A stretch of DNA of 64,000 nt from NCBI RefSeq assembly GCF_963169125.1, contig NC_084795.1, positions 133,527,701 through 133,591,700 on the forward strand. Direction: 5' to 3'. The DNA comes from Humulus lupulus (taxonomy: Eukaryota > Streptophyta > Magnoliopsida > Rosales > Cannabaceae). The position numbers were made by a program, and so were the translations under genes. Positions 33,415 to 46,077 of this stretch are shown here, in pieces. The notes beneath the pieces were generated by a model. That model was not told where the DNA came from, searched no databases, and saw only the letters and a program-made list of their open reading frames with translations. Position 1 is the first letter of the stretch, and the number at the start of each line of letters is the position of its first letter.

Positions 33415-35540
33415 TGGCTCACACCAAAACTAAGGCTCAGAAAAGAAAAACCTCCAACACTTCTCATCAGCTTGCTGCTGATGCTCCCTCGACCAGTGGT
33501 CGAGAGGAAAATGTTCCCAATCCAAATATCCAAAGACACGCCCGCCCTCGACACGCTACTCAGCCGGATGTCGAGGGGCATGTAGTCTCTGAGAGTAGGG
33601 TGACGGTCAAAATGATCGCCAACTACTTAAGAAAATATAGTCTGACAGGGGTGACCCTAGTTAAGCCCAACCCAGACCAAAGGGCTAATCTTCCTGGAGG
33701 CGCCTACAGTGCCTAGTCGCTATTTGATGTTGAGGCAGGGGCCACCTTGCCTCTTCATCCATTCTTTTAGGGAGTGGCCAACTATTTTGGAGTTGCCCCC
33801 TTCCAAATTACCCCAAACGGATATAGGATGCTTGCTGCACTCTATATCCTGTACAGCTAGAAAAAATGGCCCGTGCCATCGCCACATGAGATCAACTATC
33901 TGTTGGACCTCAAATCTAACCGCAACCATGAAGGCACAGGGTTCTTCCATCTTTGCCATCAGGAGAAATGGACGCACTTTCCTGACTGACACGACCCACA
34001 TCTCCAACGTGAGGAGGTACTACCAAGAGTACTTCCTTACGCTTGACCTAGTCGCGAACAACCTGGCTTTCGCACGAGGAGGTAAAACTTTCGTATCACT
34101 GGCTGGCTTCTTCACTTAGTTTTTTCCTCCACAATGTCTTAAACTTTTAATGTCTTTCAGGCCCGTGGCTGCGACCAAACCCAACTCTGGGAATGGAGTC
34201 AAGATCGGCACTCTTAGCCAGCATGTCAGATGCTGAGAAGAGTGTCAAGAATCTAGTTACAGAGGCTAACCTTAGGGCCAGACTTCTTTGTGTCAGAGAA
34301 TGAGTGTAAGACTGGTAGAGTCTGTAGTGTAGCGACCAGTAATAATAGCTCGGGTATTGGACTTTGCAATCCTTTTTTGTTTCTTTTTCTTATGTAATGT
34401 GTTTAATTATTGATGCTATCTCATGGTTCGACTTTGTCCTTTCTTTTCAGGTATGGACTCCACCAATGTATTCGACCTTTACAACACCCCAGAGGCTGCT
34501 GCTGCCCCTCAGAGCAAAAAGAAAACCAGCAAGAGACATGCTAGGGAGAGCAGCAAGGCACCTCAGCCGAAGAAGGTCCAGAATGCAGGCCCTTCGGAGG
34601 ACGGGCCCTCTGCCACCGCGTCTCCGGCTTCCCCTTGCGAGCAGCAAACTCCATCTGCTGCGGCCGGGTCAACTCCTTCTCCTACCGCCCCGTCTGACCA
34701 AACCTAGCAGGAAGGTCCTGCTTCGACCGGGAACCTGATGGTTGGTCGGTCCTTTAGATTGATCAAGGAGAGGCTTACCAAAATTGCCAAGCACGATTGC
34801 TGCCGAGCGGCAATGGAGACTACGGAGACTATGGGCATTGACCCAATTCTAAACCGAGCCCTGAATGAGTTCACCAGTGTAAGTTGTCTCCTTTGTGAAA
34901 TCAGGTCTTCGGTAATTTACTGTTTGTTTAATATTTGTTCTGAATGCAGGCCATGCTAACCCTCACTGCCGGCCGCATCTGCTTGGGTGCTGTCATCGAG
35001 GAGGCCAGGACCTCAAATTAACGACACGAGGACAAACTCAAAGCTACCGAGGCCAGACATGCTGATCAGCTGGCGGTGGTGACTGCAGAAAAGACCCAGT
35101 TGGCCAAGGAGTTGGAGATGAAGCAGAAGTCTCTGGAAAAAGTCCGCGAGCAGAGGGACCAATACAAGGAGTCCAACCACTCTAACTTCAAAGTGGCTAA
35201 GCAGCTTGAGCTAGACTTGATCGCGAGCAGGCAAGAAATCAGAGATTTGGAGGGTTGGGTTGAGGAATTGGAGAAGACCAATGCTGCCAACTTGGAGATG
35301 TACAAAAATTCCACCTTGAGGTGCTTCTATGATTTCTGGAAGCACAATCAGGGTGCCAATTTTGATTACCTTCCTGAGAATGCGAGGGAGGCTGAGCTGG
35401 CTCGCTGCGCGGCTCGACTGGCTGAAGAAGAAGGATCAAGGGTCCCTGCTTCCCCCAAAATCTCGCTAGCCGCCGGGATGGAGGGTGCAGATAATGAAGC
35501 CGTCGACCAGAACCCTCCCCAGGATCCTCTAGCTCCTTAA
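33415..35540 (+). pseudogene. Antisense gene of element E (PF04195-type, with introns)
   Basis: It starts MAHTKTKAQKRKTSNTSHQ (ATG 33415), a basic, Ser-rich region. The PF04195-like core follows in shifting frames: ATLPLHPFF, NYFGVAPFQITPNGYRML, HEINYLLDLKSN (about 33734-34000). A splice donor after TTCGCACGAGGAG (about 34083) and acceptor at 34160 join into GPWLRPNPTLGMES. Later exons hold a Lys/Pro/Ser-rich linker (SKKKTSKRHARESSK) and, after the intron at 34879-34949, a long coiled coil (KELEMKQKSLEKVREQRDQY). The end FYDFWKHNQGANFDYLPEN matches the end of the gene in A. Several stops (for example at 33714 and 35019-35021) show decay. Confidence 0.7.
34879..34949 (+). other. Predicted intron of antisense gene E
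   Basis: Donor AGT|GTAAGT and acceptor GAATGCAG, 71 bp, phase 0. The frame runs from LNEFTS to AMLTLTAGRI. It has the same place, before the coiled coil, and the same phase as intron 2 in A. Confidence 0.65.
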
Positions 35541-36189
35541 TTTTTTCCTTTTATATGTCTTTTTTTTTTAATTACACGACCTACGGGTCGTGATGTAAAG
35601 AAATATAATTTTTTGGTTTGCTACACGGGTAGCTTTTACTTTTATTTTAAACAATTACATCCAAGAAGTTACTGCTTGCGGTGTAAAAAGATCGCTTTGA
35701 TATTACAATATATTTGCATATTATTATAACATCTAATTGTTCACATGACCGAACTTAGCGTAGCCCTTTGGTTTGATTCAACAAAATATCAAAATTTTGA
35801 AAAATACTCTAAGTGCCCTAGCATGCTTTCACTTATTTTGCTCATGTGTTTACATACCTTTTAACGATATGCTTTGCTTACTTGTACCTTGTATGCCACC
35901 CAAGTGATCGGGGAGCTTTAGGTCCTTGGTCACTTGCCTTGAGTAGAACCTGCCCGAACGTTACTGCTCGTAGCAATGCGATTCAAATTATAATACAGCA
36001 AAACAACACACGTAATGAGCAAATACTTGTAATAAATACAATAGTTGGCAAAAAATGATTGGGTGAGCACAGTCCCTTTTATTCTCGTAGTAAATGGACT
36101 AAACATGTCTTTACGAGTGATCAATAAGATCTTACACAAAACATGTAAAAATTAAAATTTATACAAGCCAATTCTTTAAGAAGAATTGT
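35541..36189. other. AT-rich spacer between antisense gene and integrase of E
   Basis: About 650 bp separating the convergent ends of the antisense gene and pol. It is T-rich right after the stop, possibly 3' UTR. No gene. Confidence 0.5.
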
Positions 36190-37480
36190 TCATTGATAAT
36201 ACTTGCGCAGGTGTTCTCCATTCCAATATCGAGGAACGAGATCTCCATTTAAGCGGGCAAGTTTGTAAGTGCCTGGGTGAAGGACTTCATCAATCTGGTA
36301 AGGCCGTTCCCAATTTGGCCCGAGTACTCCAGCAGCTTGGTCACGGGTGTTAAGAAAATCTCTTTGGAGCACAAGGTCTCCAACATTGAACTTTCTTTCT
36401 CAAACTTTGGAGTTGAAATACCGGGTGACCTTTTGCTGGTATGCAGCTACTCGGAGCTGGGCTTGTTCTCGCCTTTCATCAATCAAGTCCAAGGATTCCA
36501 TGAGTAACTGGTTGTTAGAATCCTGGTCTTATGTTAATCTGCGGTGAGAGGGCAGATCCAAGTCAACAGTCAACATGGCTTCATACCCATATGCCAAGGA
36601 AAACGGGGTATGACCTGTTGCTGTTCGGTGGGAAGTTCTGTACGACCAGAGGACTTCAAGCAATTGTTCTGGCCATGCTCCCTTAGCTTCTTCAAGTCTT
36701 TTCTTCAGTGTATCCTTCAGCATTTTGTTGACTGCCTCGACTTGTCCATTTGCCTGGGGATGAGCAACTGAAGAAAAGCTTTTAATAATGTCGTGGCATT
36801 TGCAGAAGTCTGTGAATAGAGCACTGTCGAACTGGGTGCCATTATCTGAGACTATCTTTTTTGGCAATCCATAGTGACAGATGATGTTTTTGACCACAAA
36901 GTCAAGCACTTTCTTTGTCGTTATGGTCGCGAGTGGCTCAGGTTCGGCTCATTTGGTGAAGTAGTCGACGGCAACCACTGCGTACTTTACACCACCTTTC
37001 CCCATGGGCAAAGATCCGATTAGATCTATTCCTCAAACCGCAAAGGGCCATGGACTCTGCATCTGCTTTAACTCATTAGGAGCTGCTGGCGGGATCTTAG
37101 AAAACCTTTGACACTTGTCACATTTCCGCACGAACTCCATGGACTCTTCATTCATTGTTGGCCAGAAATATCCTTGCCTTAGGATCTTTTTTGATAGGCT
37201 TTGCCCCCAAGTGTGGTCCCCCCAAAAACCTTCGTGTACCTCCTTCATCAACTCTTTGGTTTTCTTCTTTACGATACACCTGAGGAGTGGCAGTGAGTAT
37301 CCCCTTCGATACAGAATTCCATCAACCAAGATATACCTAGCAGCCTGCCGCTGAAGGGTCCTAGCTTTGTTTCTGTTCGCTGGTAGCACGTCGCTGGATA
37401 GATACTCTACATATGGCGTCATCAATGTATCTGCCATTTGGATGACTAGAGAGGTTTCTGTTGTTTGGATGCTGGGTGGG
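36190..37480 (-). pseudogene. Integrase of Tat element E
   Basis: Zinc-binding region HEGFWGDHTWGQ...CDKCQRF at about 37310-37090; core with VVAVDYFTK, IVSDNGTQFDSALF and HPQANGQVEAVNK, so all three catalytic acidic residues are present; C-terminal part VLGPNWERPYQIDEVLHPG ending YWNGEHLRKYYQ at 36190. In-frame stops at 37033-37035 and 36949-36951 and a frame break near 36400-36530 make it non-functional. Confidence 0.88.
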
Positions 37481-39250
37481 GGCAGTCGCTTGACTGGCAC
37501 TATGTTCAGAGTATCAACATCTTTTGCACTTGCCAACTTTGCCAAAGCATCTGCATTGGAATTCTGATCACAAGGAACTTGCAGTAGAGTATATCTGCCG
37601 AACTGGGCTAATAGATCCTTTTCTTTGTTCAGTTAGGCGACCATTTTTAATCCTCGTGCTTGATACTCTCCCAAGATTTGATTCACGACTAGTTGAGAAT
37701 CACTGTTAATATCGAGCGCTTTTATGTTCATATCCTTGGCTAACCATAGTCCAGCGAGCAGTGCTTCATATTCAGCCTCATTGTTAGAGGCAGTGAAGTG
37801 AAATCTTATTTCATAGTGAAATCGATGCCCTTTCGGCGTTATCAATATCACTCCTGCTCCTGTGTGGGATTCGTTAGATGATCCGTCGGTGAACAATTTC
37901 CACGAGGGTGCTTGGGTTTGACATTCAGGCTTGCTAGGCTCCTCGATCTGCTCGCTACCTGTGGGCTCTGTGAACTCGGCGATGAAGTTAGCTTAGGCTT
38001 ATCCCTTTATCGCTGCTCGCGGCAGGTAAAATATGTTGAAATGCCCGAGCTCGACTGCCCACTTTAGTAATCTTCCGGCAGCCTCTGGCTTTTGCAGAAC
38101 TTGTCGAAGAGGCTGGTCGGTTAATACTGTAATCGGATAAGCTTGGAATTAAGGCCGCAGCTTCCTAGAGGCAAATACTAAGTAGTAGGCTAACCTTTCG
38201 ATGGGGGGATATCTCAATTCTGCTCTGATCAGCCTTTTGCTTACGTAATAGACAGCCTTCTGCACACCTTCTTCTTCTCTTACCAGAACAGCACTAGCAG
38301 CGTAATCCGTGATTGCCAGGTAGATGAACAAAGTCTCTTTATCGACTGGCTTCTACAGAATGGGCGGTTGTGCCATATGTGATTTCAGTGCTTGAAAGGC
38401 CTGTTCGCACTCATCTGTCCATTCAAATTTCTTGTTGCCTCTGAGTAGATTGAAACATGGGACACATTTGTCCGTTGATTTTGAAATAAATCTACTGAGG
38501 GCGGCAATTCTCCCAGTTAGGCTTTGAACATCTTTAATCTTCACTGGCGACTTCATCTCGATCAGGGCTTTTATCTTCCCGGGATTAGCTTCAATTCCTC
38601 TTGAGTTAACTATGAATCCCAAGAACTTCCTTGATCCAACTCCGAAGGAACATTTGAGGGGATTCAGCTTCATCCTATATTTATTACGGACATTGAAGCT
38701 TTCCTTCAAATCCCTTACAAGTCCTTCTGCCTTCTTCGACTTAACCAGCATGTCGTCGACGTAAACCTCCATGTTTTCCTTGATCAGCTCCTTAAACATG
38801 TGGTTGGCGAGTCTCTGGTAAGTCACACCAGCGTTTTTCAAACCAAAGGGCATCACCTTGTAACAGTAGAGCCCTGTATCAGTTTGAAAGCTAGTGTGTT
38901 CCTAATTAGGGGGATGCATACTAATCTGGTTATACCCGGAGTATGCATCCATAAATGAGAGGATCTCATGTCCTGCAGTGGCATCGACCAGCTGGTCGAT
39001 CCTCGGGAGTGGGAAACAATCTTTAGGCCAAGCTTTATTGAGGTCTGTAAAATCCACGCACGTATGCCACTTGCCATTCAGCTTGGGCACGAGTACGGGA
39101 TTGGAGACCCATGATGGATAAAACGACACCCTGATGAACCCATTCTCCTTCAGCTTCTCAACTTCTTTCTTCAAAGCTTTCGATCGGTCTTTGTCGAGCA
39201 GCCTTCTTTTCTACTGCACAGGTGGGAAGTTTTTGTCAATGTTCAGGACA
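37481..39250 (-). pseudogene. RT and two RNase H domains of element E
   Basis: RT: NGFIRVSFYPSWVSNPVLV, DFTDLNKAWPKDCFPLPRID, FMDAYSGYNQI, then a stop at 38900-38902; MPFGLKNAGVTYQRL and the catalytic VYVDDMLVKSK near 38752-38763. First RNase H: LFIYLAITDYAASAVLV, RLAYYLVFASRKLRP, stop. Second, archaeal-type RNase H: WKLFTDGSSNESHTGAG, FTASNNEAEYEALLAGLWLA, INSDSQLVVNQILGEY, then NADALAKLASA. Stops between and inside the domains make it inactive. Confidence 0.88.
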
Positions 39251-39684
39251 TGGCTGATGATTGCAGGATCTATCCCAACCATGTCTTTATGCGACCAGGC
39301 AAAGACGTCCTAGTCCCTTTTTAAGAACTCCACCAGTGCTTGTTTTGTTGTTGTTTCTAAGTTTTTACCGACTTTCACAACTCTGGTCGGATTTCCCTCA
39401 TCGAGTTGGACTTCTTCAAGGTCCTCGATGGGGCCTACTTCTTCTTCGAAATACCCAAAGCGAGGATCTAAGTCTCTATCCTCACTTTGGGCAATGCCCT
39501 ATTTGGTGAGATTATCACCTGAGCGGGCTTGAACATCAGATGCCACTTGCAACTCTTTTCCGGTGGGATCCCTCGATACACCCTTTTTTGCCTTGGTGAT
39601 CGATGCGTTGTAGCATTCTCTCACCTCTCGTTGGTTTCCCAGTACGCATCCCACTCCTGCGTCTGTTGGAAATTTCATGGCAAG
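39251..39684 (-). other. Linker between protease and RT of E (degraded)
   Basis: Part of pol by position. The minus strand gives short matches such as LDEGNPTRVVKV and WSHKDMVGIDPAI-like sequence to the stretch before RT in other Tat elements, with frame breaks. Confidence 0.5.
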
Positions 39685-40122
39685 TTACCATACAGAAGTG
39701 ACGGCTCGAAGGTCAACCAGAATAGGTCTCCCTATTACGACATTATATGCCGAAGGACAATCAACCACTATAAGAGTGGTGAGTAATGTCCTATTAGCAG
39801 GCGCAGTACCTGCTGTGATTAGGAATCTAATTGACCCTACTGGGGTGAGCCCTTCTTCAGAAAAACCATAGATGGTTTGGTTGCATGGCTCTAGGTCCTT
39901 GATGGACAGTTTCATCCTTTCCAGCGAGGACTTATATAGGATGTTGACTGAACTTCCTGTATCGACCAACACCTTTTTCACCATCATACTTGCGATTTGA
40001 ACATCCACGACCAGCGGATCAGAGTGTGGGAATTGCACATGCTGGGTGTCTTCATTAGAGAAGGTGATCGGCTCCTCCTCTGTTCGAGCCTTTTTGGGTG
40101 CACGATCCTCGACACTCGTCAT
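39685..40122 (-). pseudogene. Protease of element E
   Basis: Retropepsin-type aspartic protease that would cut Gag-Pol. The active site KKVLVDTGSSVNILY (intact DTG) lies near 39950-39990 and the flap-distal AYNVVIGRPILVDL near 39715-39760. The reading frame continues into the end of gag, separated by one stop. Confidence 0.8.
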
Positions 40123-40324
40123 CTCGATGTCCTAGTCATGGCGTAGGGTTCGAGCGTATCGTTCCCTCGCTTTTCCATTATCTCCTACAAGATGTGGGCC
40201 TCCGCAGATGGTGAGTAGGGTACCTGCCACAGGAGCTGGCTGTAAAGGTGGTGAGCGCTAGCGTGTTGGCACTGACTCATTGCCACCTTGAGCCTCTCGC
40301 TGAGAACCTCACATGGCTCGTACA

Positions 40325-42335
40325 TATCTCCTTAAGTGTCCCTATCTTATCAAGAACTCAATCTCGTCCTTCAGCTGGTTACACTCTTGGTGTCATGCCC
40401 ATATTCGTTATGATATCGACAGAACTCTGTCAAATCTCTCTTGGAGATATCCTTTCTTATAGGCGCGGGTCGTCTGTAGGGAACGCTTGAGCTGGTCGCT
40501 TGGAACACCTCGACTCGAATTTTGACAAGGGCGGTGTAATTGGTGAATTTTGGTTCATACCGATTATTTTAGGGGCGTTTACTGTCGGAGGTCGAGGGTT
40601 CGCCATTCGCCCGCTTTCCACCATTTTTATCGCTGCCATTCTCGTTGCCTTTGCCGTTGCCATTGGGCTTAGACCCGTTGGCGGCTTTGGCGGGTTCTTC
40701 CTTGGGCCCCTTCTCCTTTGCAGGCGTTTTACCTTCGTTGGCAATTGTGTCCTCGAGCTTGATGTATCGATCAGCTTGATCTAAAAACTCCTGGGTAGTA
40801 TTAACCCCGTGATTCCTTAGGCTACTCCAGAGAGGATAATGGCGCCTAACCCCAGCGGTTAGGGCCATCATCTTGCCTTCATCACCCACAGTCTTGGCTC
40901 CTGCTGCGGCTCGCATGAAGCGCTAAACATACTCCTTCAAAGGTTCCCCTTCTTTCTGGCATATCTCGACCAGTTGATTTGCCTCAGTGGGGTGCACACG
41001 ACCCGCATAGAACTGTTCGTAAAATTCCTTCACGAACATTTACCAGAATATTATACTTGCAGGAGGGAACTTAAAGAACCACTCCTGAGCGGCATCAGAA
41101 AGGGTCGTTGGGAAGATCCTGCAGCGAGCGTCTTCAATGACTTTCTGTATGTCCATTTGTATCTCAAATTTGTTTACATGAGATACCAGGTCTTCGTACC
41201 CGTCAAAGTTTGACAGAGTCAGCATCTTGAACTTATTGGGGGTTTCTGCCACAACAATCCTTTTTATGAAAGGGGTACCTCTCCTCCGATTGTACTCGAT
41301 ATGCGATGTCCGCCCCCTGACCAGCTGCTGCACAGCCTGGTTCAGGGCATCGATTTGAGCTTGAACGACTTCAGGAATTGCTGGGGCCTCTGGCGCTGGG
41401 GGAATGTGATCATCGTGTCTTTCTCGGCAGTAGTTGATTACATCCCTAAAGTCATCGTCTCTTCGCCGCTGCTTGCTGGCTCTGAGCCGGCTAAAGACGT
41501 TGTTTTGTCTGGGCTGCCCCCCAGCATTCCCTCTACCTGAGTCGGCCTCATTGTAGCAGTGTCCATCTCTGAACCTTGACTGGCTATGGTGGGACCGACT
41601 GTTTCCTCTATTGCCTCCTTGGGCTGGAATTTCCCGAGCATTAGGGGGAGGCCTGCGTTGGTCGGTGGATCCCCGTGCATTGTCATGATGTGGAGGGCCC
41701 CTGACCACAGAGCCTGTCTCTGAATTCCTTCTATTGGCAGAAAGACGTTGTCCCCTGCTCGGTGGGTGCGGCTCTTCACCCCCTAGGCGTCTAAGGCTTC
41801 AGGGCTTTTGCCCGGCCCTATTCTGCCTGGGACGCGGGGGATTGCCTCGATCAGCCTGGGATGGAGGCTGCGTCTCAGGGTCCCTAGGTGGGACATCATC
41901 CTGAGGCATTGGTGGTTGCTCCGGCCTTTGAGGGCTTGTCGGCTGGAGCGAAGGGCTAGGATTGGGATCTCGTTGGGGTGGTCCACTCGGGGGTTGATCA
42001 GGCTATGAGGCAGGTGCAACCTGATTCCTAGCCAATTGGAGGGCTGCCATGGCATTCCTCTGACAACGGTCCATCTCTGCCTGTCTCTCGTTCAGTTCTT
42101 GGCACTGGCGCTCTATCTCTCTTTGCTGTGACGCCATTTTCTCGGCGGGACTCTCTTGATTGGCCCTCAGAGCGGCCAATTCATCTTGCAACACCCCCAG
42201 TGTTGTCTTCAGGGCCTCAGAGTCTACTTCCTCCTCGTCGAACTCCAAATGGGGTTCATCTTCAGCCATGTTTGGTGGAGGAGGCTAGGATGGAGCGACA
42301 GCAGCCTGTCCAGTTTTCTTGGTAGTCTTTCCCAT
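40325..42335 (-). pseudogene. Gag of element E
   Basis: ATG at 42335 (MGKTTKKTGQAAVAPS, stop at codon 17) or the in-frame ATG at 42269 (MAEDEPHLEFDEEEVDSEAL). An acidic N-terminus with coiled coil is followed by an Arg/His/Asn-rich segment (41708-41430) and the capsid core (LTLSNFDGYEDLVSHVNKFE, DAAQEWFFKFP, QFYAGR). The end has a zinc-binding motif FCRYHNEYGHDTK near 40390. Stops and frame breaks are present. Confidence 0.8.
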
Positions 42336-42356
42336 TAGTTTTTCTCGGATTCAAGT

Positions 42357-42376
42357 CTCTCAATGAAAGCACCAGA
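42357..42376 (-). other. Primer-binding site of element E
   Basis: The minus strand reads TCTGGTGCTTTCATTGAGAG next to the 5' LTR. It is unlike the TGGCGCC type in A and F, so E uses a different tRNA primer. Confidence 0.65.
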
Positions 42377-42377
42377 A

Positions 42378-42963
42378 TGTTGACCCTGATTTTGGTCAAC
42401 GACACGGAGTCTGGGAAACGACAAGAAAACGATATAGAGCTTGAAAATAACCTAATGGAAAGATAAAGAACACAGGGATTTATAGTGGTTCGGCCCCAGT
42501 AATTGGTAATGACCTATGTCCACTTGGTACTATTATTAATATTGAACTCCCAAGGTGTGATCAAAGAATGAGGGTTCCTGAGTTTCACGGACCTTAGAAG
42601 AAGAAAACAATACAATGATGGATAATAGTAATATAATTCTCTAAGCAAAAAAGATCGATCTCCTTCCTTGAGCTATCTCTTGTATATTTATAGGCTCAGG
42701 AAGAGTTACATGAATTAGGAAATAATATCTATCCTTAATGATCGGATCTGCAGGTCATAATGAAGAGATATTCTCTGATATCATCACAACGTACAGATCT
42801 TTACATAAATGAGCGAATATATGACCAGGCTGGTCGTATATAGAACTTGCTCTCTTCGCGCAGAAATAATGTGGGTCGAAAGGCGAGCTTGTATCTATGC
42901 TACGCGTTTGCCACGTGTCAAAAATCCTTCCCACGTCATCAGCCACTGATTTATGGATAAACA
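42378..42963 (-). repeat. 5' LTR of element E
   Basis: Matches 31871-32457. A TATA box on the minus strand (TATAAATA, plus 42685-42692) would start transcription of E. Confidence 0.92.
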
Positions 42964-42968
42964 GATTG

Positions 42969-43544
42969 TACCTTGAATATGCATCCATGATGCTAAGCAG
43001 CTCGTGCCCTGCCACGTCGTCTACTAACTGGTCTATCCTAGGAAGCAGGAAGCTGTCCTTAGGGTAGCCTTTGTTGAGGTTAATAAAATCCATACAAGTC
43101 CTCCACTTTCCATTGGGTTATGACTAAAACTGGGTTTGATACCCATATTGGGTAGAATGCTTCTCGGATGTACCCATTTGCCTTCAACTTGTCAACCTCT
43201 TCTTTTAGGGACGCATATCTTTCTGGGTCTAGCGTTGTCCTTTTCTGCCCCACAGGCCTTTCTTTTGGGTCGATGTTTAAGTGATGACACATGATTGATG
43301 GGTCGATTCCCACCATGTGCTCGTGACTCCAGGCCAATACGTCGAGGTTGGCTTTCAGGAATTCTACCAGCTTCTCCTTCACGGTACCCAGAAGGTTTCT
43401 TCCTACCTTTAACTTCCTCAACGGCTCATTCATGACCCTGACTTCCTGTAACTCCTCTACTGCCTTGGTTCTTGGTTCCTCCACGACTCGTGGGTCCAAA
43501 TCGTGTGGGTTTGCGCCTTCATGCACCACCATTGCCATAGGCAC
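42969..43544 (-). pseudogene. RT N-half of Tat element A
   Basis: WSHEHMVGIDPSIMCHHL, GYIREAFYPIWVSNPVLV, DFINLNKGYPKDSFLLPRID and LLSIMDAYSRYN, which stops exactly at the GATTG duplication of E; the domain resumes at 31865. A frame break lies near 43090. Confidence 0.85.
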
Positions 43545-44261
43545 TGATGGCTTTACGGCTGTACGGAGGGATGTGTTCCCTCGCTTCCTTCTGCTCTCCT
43601 TTCATGCTTGCTATTCCCACAGGAGTTGGAAATTTCATAGATAAGTGATACACTGAAGTTATCTCCTTCAATTCTCTTAATGAGGGTCTCCCTAATACCG
43701 TATTGAAGGCTGAGGCGCAATCCACCACAACAAAGTTTGCCATTATGGTGGTTTGTTTAGGTGTTCTCCCATGGCTAGGGCTAACTCAATTACACCTAGG
43801 GGTTGTATTGAATCCCCTGTAAATCCATACAGGGAGGTATTGCAGGGCTTTAGGTGTCGGATGTTCAGTCCCATCTTCTCCAAAGTTGGGCGATACAGGA
43901 TGTCTACAGAGCTTCCATTATCCACCAAGACCCAATGTACCCTCATGTTTGCAAGTTGGATAGTCAGCTCCAAGCGATCATTATGAGGGAAATGCACACC
44001 CCGTGCATATTATTCGGTGAAGGTTTTCGACTTGTTCTCCCCCTTAAAACTCTTCGGGGGGCGTTGCTCCAAACTTAAGACGCACGATGGTGGACTTCGC
44101 CTGGCCTCCCTAGCATATTTTTCTTGTCCCTTCCTTGATTCGACTCCGGATCCTGGCTCTCCGAAGATGGTCCTAACTTCTCCTTGCACCTCTAGGGCTA
44201 CCTCCCATTCCCGTGGCGAGGATACTCTTTCTTCTGGCCTTCGGTTCTCTTTGCAGACATA
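43545..44261 (-). pseudogene. Protease region of element A
   Basis: The retropepsin core is at 43743-43997, with WVLVDNGSSVDILY: the catalytic Asp is kept but the usual DTG is DNG. It continues with LYGFTGDSIQPLGVIEL and, after a break, DCASAFNTVLGRPSLRELK (43690-43740). The N-terminal part (44000-44261) is a basic linker from gag. Confidence 0.78.
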
Positions 44262-46030
44262 TTAGCCCAAATGCCCCCTGCGTATAAGCTCTTCGATTTC
44301 TATTTTCAAATGGGTGCATTCTGCGGTGGTGTGGCCGATATCTTTATGATACTGGCAATATTTACTGGGGTCTCTTTTTTATCGGTCTTTTTTCATTGGC
44401 GGGGGCCTTTTGTAAGGGACCTGGTTTTCATTCGTGACGAAGATATGTTCCCTAGCGTGGGTGAGATCAATATAGAAGGTGTAGGGGCCCTGTTTGCGCT
44501 CATCAATGCGATGGGGCTACCGAGGCCGATCATCTCTTGACCCTTCATAGACCCTCTTCTTCTTTGCACTGCTTTGGCCTTCCCAGATTGAGGGTTTTGG
44601 TGGGGACCAGTATTTTCTGGCCTTGAGGCTCTCGTGACCATCGTCAACAAGAATATATGTCTGTTCCCGCTCGTAGAAATTGTCCAAATCTGTGACCTCT
44701 CTCTTAAGCATGTTATCCCATAATTTACTTCCCGATCGTACTCTGGTGGTGATGGCCATTTTTAACTCCCTACGGGTCAAGCTCCCTACTTTGGCTGCCT
44801 CCATATTGAACCTATGGATATAGCTCTTTAGACTCTCATTTTCTCCTTGTTTTACGTTAGCTAAGCTGGTGCCTGACATTGTGTAATCACGCACAGCGTG
44901 ATGTTGCTGGAGAAATTCATCAGAAAATTGTTGCCAAGACCTGATGGACCCTGGTCGGAGTCTTTTGAACCATTTGTACGCAGTTCCTTTCAACATGACA
45001 GCAAAGCAATGGCATCTGGACCCGCTACTAATTCCCCTTAATTTCATCAAGTCGTTGAGTGTGTCCAGATGGTACTTAGGATCCGTATTTCCTTCATATG
45101 GGGTCATATGAGGCTCCTTGAAGTTGGCAGGGAGCTGGATGGCTTGGATTTCCTTAGTAAAGGGTGATTCATGGTCGATTTCGTCATCGACGGCTTGTCC
45201 TCCAGATGTGGTGATTCTCTTGCTCTGGAGGCTCCTCATTTCTGTGTCTACGTCTTGTCTCCTCTTGTTCAAGGAGTCTCTCAACGTGGACGGGTTAGCG
45301 TTTCCCTTTCCATTGTCTTCCAGGGGAGCCATAGGAAGTGTAGTCCTTTTATCCGCCCTTTTCTTGTTCAGCTCTTCCCATAAGTTTGAGGGTGTTTTCC
45401 TTGAAGTGACTTCGACTTCGTTATGAGGGTCAGCGTTGTTCTTCTGCTCTGGCCTCTGAGGCTCCTTCGGTGGTCCGGGGGATATTACTGGTGGAGAGTC
45501 GAGTCCTCCCATCATCCACTGAGACTGTGGTTTCTTCCCCCTCTTGAACTCTCTCTTTCCGCCTAGGGAGAGATATGTTTGGTTTCCCTTGTAGCAAACC
45601 ATTCAACAGCTCTTGCATGTTCTCTAAGGTGGTTTCTAGTCTTTGGTTCTTCCGGTGCAGTTCGCGTATCTCCTCTTCGTAAAATCGAGACCTAGAACTC
45701 GAGCTCACAGAATGGACTCAAGGATGCTTGTCAAGTCTGCGCGTTGATGGGCCCGGATGTTGCCGGCCGGAGTTCGATACTTGTGGCGGCTTTGGAGGCA
45801 GGAACTCGCCGGCATCTCTCGCAGGGGCAGCTGCTGACCTCGGACGATGCTCATCAGGTGGGACGGCCGAGGACGAGGCCTCCCTTTCATCTTTGGAAAC
45901 TCCTGGCTAATTTGATGCATTCACATTTCTGGGTGGCGGAGGATTCTTCATGGAGGCCTTCAACTGATCTCCATCGAGGTGTACCTCAACCTTCGGTGGT
46001 TCTCTCAACCTCTTAGAGCGTCTCGACATC
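44262..46030 (-). pseudogene. Gag of Tat element A
   Basis: ATG at 46030 opens MSRRSKRLREPPKVEVHLDG, homologous to the gag start of F. A coiled coil follows (SRFYEEEIRELHRKNQRLE, ~45690-45640), then a variable basic linker, then the capsid core 45130-44620 (MTPYEGNTDPKYHLDTLNDL, YKWFKRLRPGSIRSWQQFSD, NVKQGENESLKSYIHRFN). The last part has a zinc-binding motif [18 protein letters not shown] near 44320-44370 and ends RRGHLG* at 44262. Several stops and frame breaks; otherwise full length. Confidence 0.85.
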
Positions 46031-46077
46031 TTTGCTACCGGAATCGATGGAAGAACAGTGGCTTGGCACTCATCCTT

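Larger units (their letters stand above)
31866..42968 (-). mobile_element. Tat-type Ty3/gypsy element E with target duplication
   Basis: LTRs at 31871-32457 and 42378-42963 (587 and 586 bp) are flanked by GATTG at 31866-31870 and 42964-42968. The insertion splits the RT of A after the DAYSRYN motif. Minus-strand order: 5' LTR, primer site, gag, protease, RT, two RNase H, integrase, antisense gene, polypurine tract, 3' LTR. I count about 34 differences between the LTRs (about 94% identity). It has the same plan as A but a different LTR and primer site, so it belongs to another Tat subfamily. Confidence 0.95.
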
